Positions 62,873 through 64,000 of a DNA stretch of 64,000 bases are shown here, piece by piece. Source of the stretch: Martelella alba (GTDB lineage Bacteria; Pseudomonadota; Alphaproteobacteria; Rhizobiales; Rhizobiaceae); the NCBI RefSeq assembly GCF_006516955.1, contig NZ_VHLG01000015.1, positions 1-64,000 of the forward strand, written 5' to 3'. Position 1 is the first letter of the stretch, and each line of letters begins with the position of its first letter. The notes beneath the pieces were generated by a model. That model saw only the letters and a list, made by a program, of their open reading frames with translations. It did no database searches and was not told the origin of the DNA. A program made the translations under genes and the position numbers.

Positions 62873-64000
62873 TGAGTGATACAGTTTCCACCACAACCAT
62901 CGACAAGCCGGCTGCGAAAAAGGGGCGACCCAGCACGTTCGCGCTGCTGCTGAACAACACGCTGGCAACGGCAGGCCTGGTGATTTTCGTCGTGATCGCG
63001 CTTGTGGCACTGGCGGCACCGATCCTGCCGCTTGCCCCGCCCAATATCACCGATCCGGCAAAAAGGCTTGCGCCCATCTTCACGCAAGGCCACCTGCTTG
63101 GTACCGATGCGCTGGGCCGTGATCTGCTTTCGCGGCTGATCTGGGGTACCCGGGTCAGCCTTGCGGTTGGCATCTCGGCGACACTGATTGCCGCCTTTTT
63201 CGGCTCATTGATCGGCCTTGTCGCAGGCTATGCCGGTGGGCGCACCGACAATATCCTGATGCGCGGCATCGATATGGTCATGGCCTTTCCCTATATCCTG
63301 CTGGCACTGGCGATCGTCGCCGTGCTTGGCCCCGGCCTGCTGAATGCGCTTTATGCGATCGCCGTTGTCAATATCCCGTTTTTCGCCCGCAACATACGCG
63401 GCATGACGCTGGGGCTTTCGCGGCGCGAATTTGTCGAGGCGGCACGGCTTTCCGGCAAATCGCATACGGCCATCCTGTTCGGTGAGGTGCTGCCCAATGT
63501 GATGCCGGTGATTGTCATCACCATGTCGACCACGATCGGCTGGATGATCCTCGAGACGGCGGGGCTGTCCTTCCTCGGCCTCGGCGCCCAGCCGCCCCAG
63601 GCAGACCTCGGTTCGATGCTGGGCGATGGCCGCAAGGTGCTGTTCACCAATGCCCATGTCTCGATGGTACCCGGCATCATGATTTTCGTGCTGGTGATGA
63701 GCATCAACCTTTTGGGCGACGGTATTCGTGATGTGCTCGATCCGCGGCTGAAATCCGGAGCACTGGCCCGTCCCGGCGCCCGCACCGCCGTCAGACGCGG
63801 CGCGACGCCCGAGGCGACGCCGCGCGAAGACAGCGTGCTCGATGTTCAGGGGCTGAAGACCCAGTTTCATGTCGGTGGCGATGTCTATCACGCCGTCGGC
63901 GGTGTCGATCTTCATCTGCGCGAAGGCGAGTGTCTCGGCCTTGTCGGTGAATCCGGCTCCGGCAAATCGGTGACCGCCATGTCACTGATGGGACTGGTGC
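62872..64000 (+). CDS. ABC permease-ATPase fusion (DppC-DppD type), partial at window end
   Basis: The frame from ATG 62872 is open to the window end. Residues 1-300 are a DppC-type permease: FALLLNNTLATAGLVIFVVIA, GHLLGTDALGRDLLSRLIWG, EAARLSGKSHTAILFGEVLPN (EAA loop) and ILETAGLSFLGLGAQPPQADLG. Without a stop, it continues into an ABC ATPase with VLDVQGLKTQFHVGG and Walker A GESGSGKSVT. So permease and ATPase are one chain, a fusion seen in some peptide transporters of alphaproteobacteria. The C-terminus lies outside. Confidence 0.92.
   Translation, partial: MSDTVSTTTIDKPAAKKGRPSTFALLLNNTLATAGLVIFVVIALVALAAPILPLAPPNITDPAKRLAPIFTQGHLLGTDALGRDLLSRLIWGTRVSLAVGISATLIAAFFGSLIGLVAGYAGGRTDNILMRGIDMVMAFPYILLALAIVAVLGPGLLNALYAIAVVNIPFFARNIRGMTLGLSRREFVEAARLSGKSHTAILFGEVLPNVMPVIVITMSTTIGWMILETAGLSFLGLGAQPPQADLGSMLGDGRKVLFTNAHVSMVPGIMIFVLVMSINLLGDGIRDVLDPRLKSGALARPGARTAVRRGATPEATPREDSVLDVQGLKTQFHVGGDVYHAVGGVDLHLREGECLGLVGESGSGKSVTAMSLMGLV

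Noticed and set aside
1-64000. CRISPR array or rRNA genes
   Set aside because: No regularly spaced repeats and no rRNA-like sequence seen.

Overview
The window looks like a chromosomal segment of an alphaproteobacterium of the order Hyphomicrobiales (Rhizobiales). The evidence is a RirA-type Rrf2 iron regulator, an ALAS-type hemA, ubiB/ubiE next to mutM, rpsT upstream of dnaA, and GC-rich codon use outside the integrated element. Most of the window is ordinary housekeeping DNA. The accessory parts are the first 9.5 kb, a biosynthetic cluster at 10.5-17.9 kb, a lone effector-like gene at 30.3 kb, two copies of a small transposon-like repeat, and a gene-transfer-agent head-spike locus at 51.0-53.0 kb.

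1-9469 is the right part of an integrated phage-like element. From the left it holds a prohead protease (partial) and portal gene, then AT-rich cargo (a frameshifted FRG-domain gene, a dead IS3-family transposase remnant, and an HNH-type gene). Next come a nested inverted-repeat array, an SF3 primase/helicase with a string of small early genes, a divergent operator region with an Arc-like regulator, and a tyrosine integrase. It ends in the 3' part of a tRNA-Arg(CCG) gene, the attachment site. The compact layout and the lack of a terminase beside the portal make a phage satellite or a decayed prophage both possible.

9.6-21.5 kb: rirA, a cytochrome b561, and a cluster of RibD-C reductase, methyltransferase, family-4 glycosyltransferase, a PTPS-like protein that lacks key residues, a zinc-type dehydrogenase, a CDP-alcohol phosphatidyltransferase and an LtaS-like membrane sulfatase/phosphoglycerol transferase. 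Its product is unknown to me; a modified, possibly glycosylated pteridine or lipid head group is one reading. Then come a type I-like murB, hemA with an FNR/FixK-type box, and a glycine-zipper lipoprotein.

21.6-50.9 kb: tamA-tamB, a Ca2+/H+ exchanger-like gene, an exported small protein, a proline-rich gene with eukaryote-like sequence features, guaA, mtnN, a thioesterase, tspO, an RsmB-type RNA methyltransferase, ubiB-ubiE, mutM, a D-lactate dehydrogenase, rpsT, dnaA, an ArsC-like reductase, ybaK, ddl, two hypotheticals, an M29 aminopeptidase, a flavodoxin-fold oxidoreductase and xseA.

50.9-64.0 kb: three-gene GTA head-spike module, an oxidoreductase, an aldo/keto reductase with a GNAT gene, the nucleoside salvage genes deoB-add and upp, an M20-family carbamoylase/amidohydrolase, and a peptide-type ABC transporter whose second permease is fused to its ATPase. 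The last gene runs off the window.
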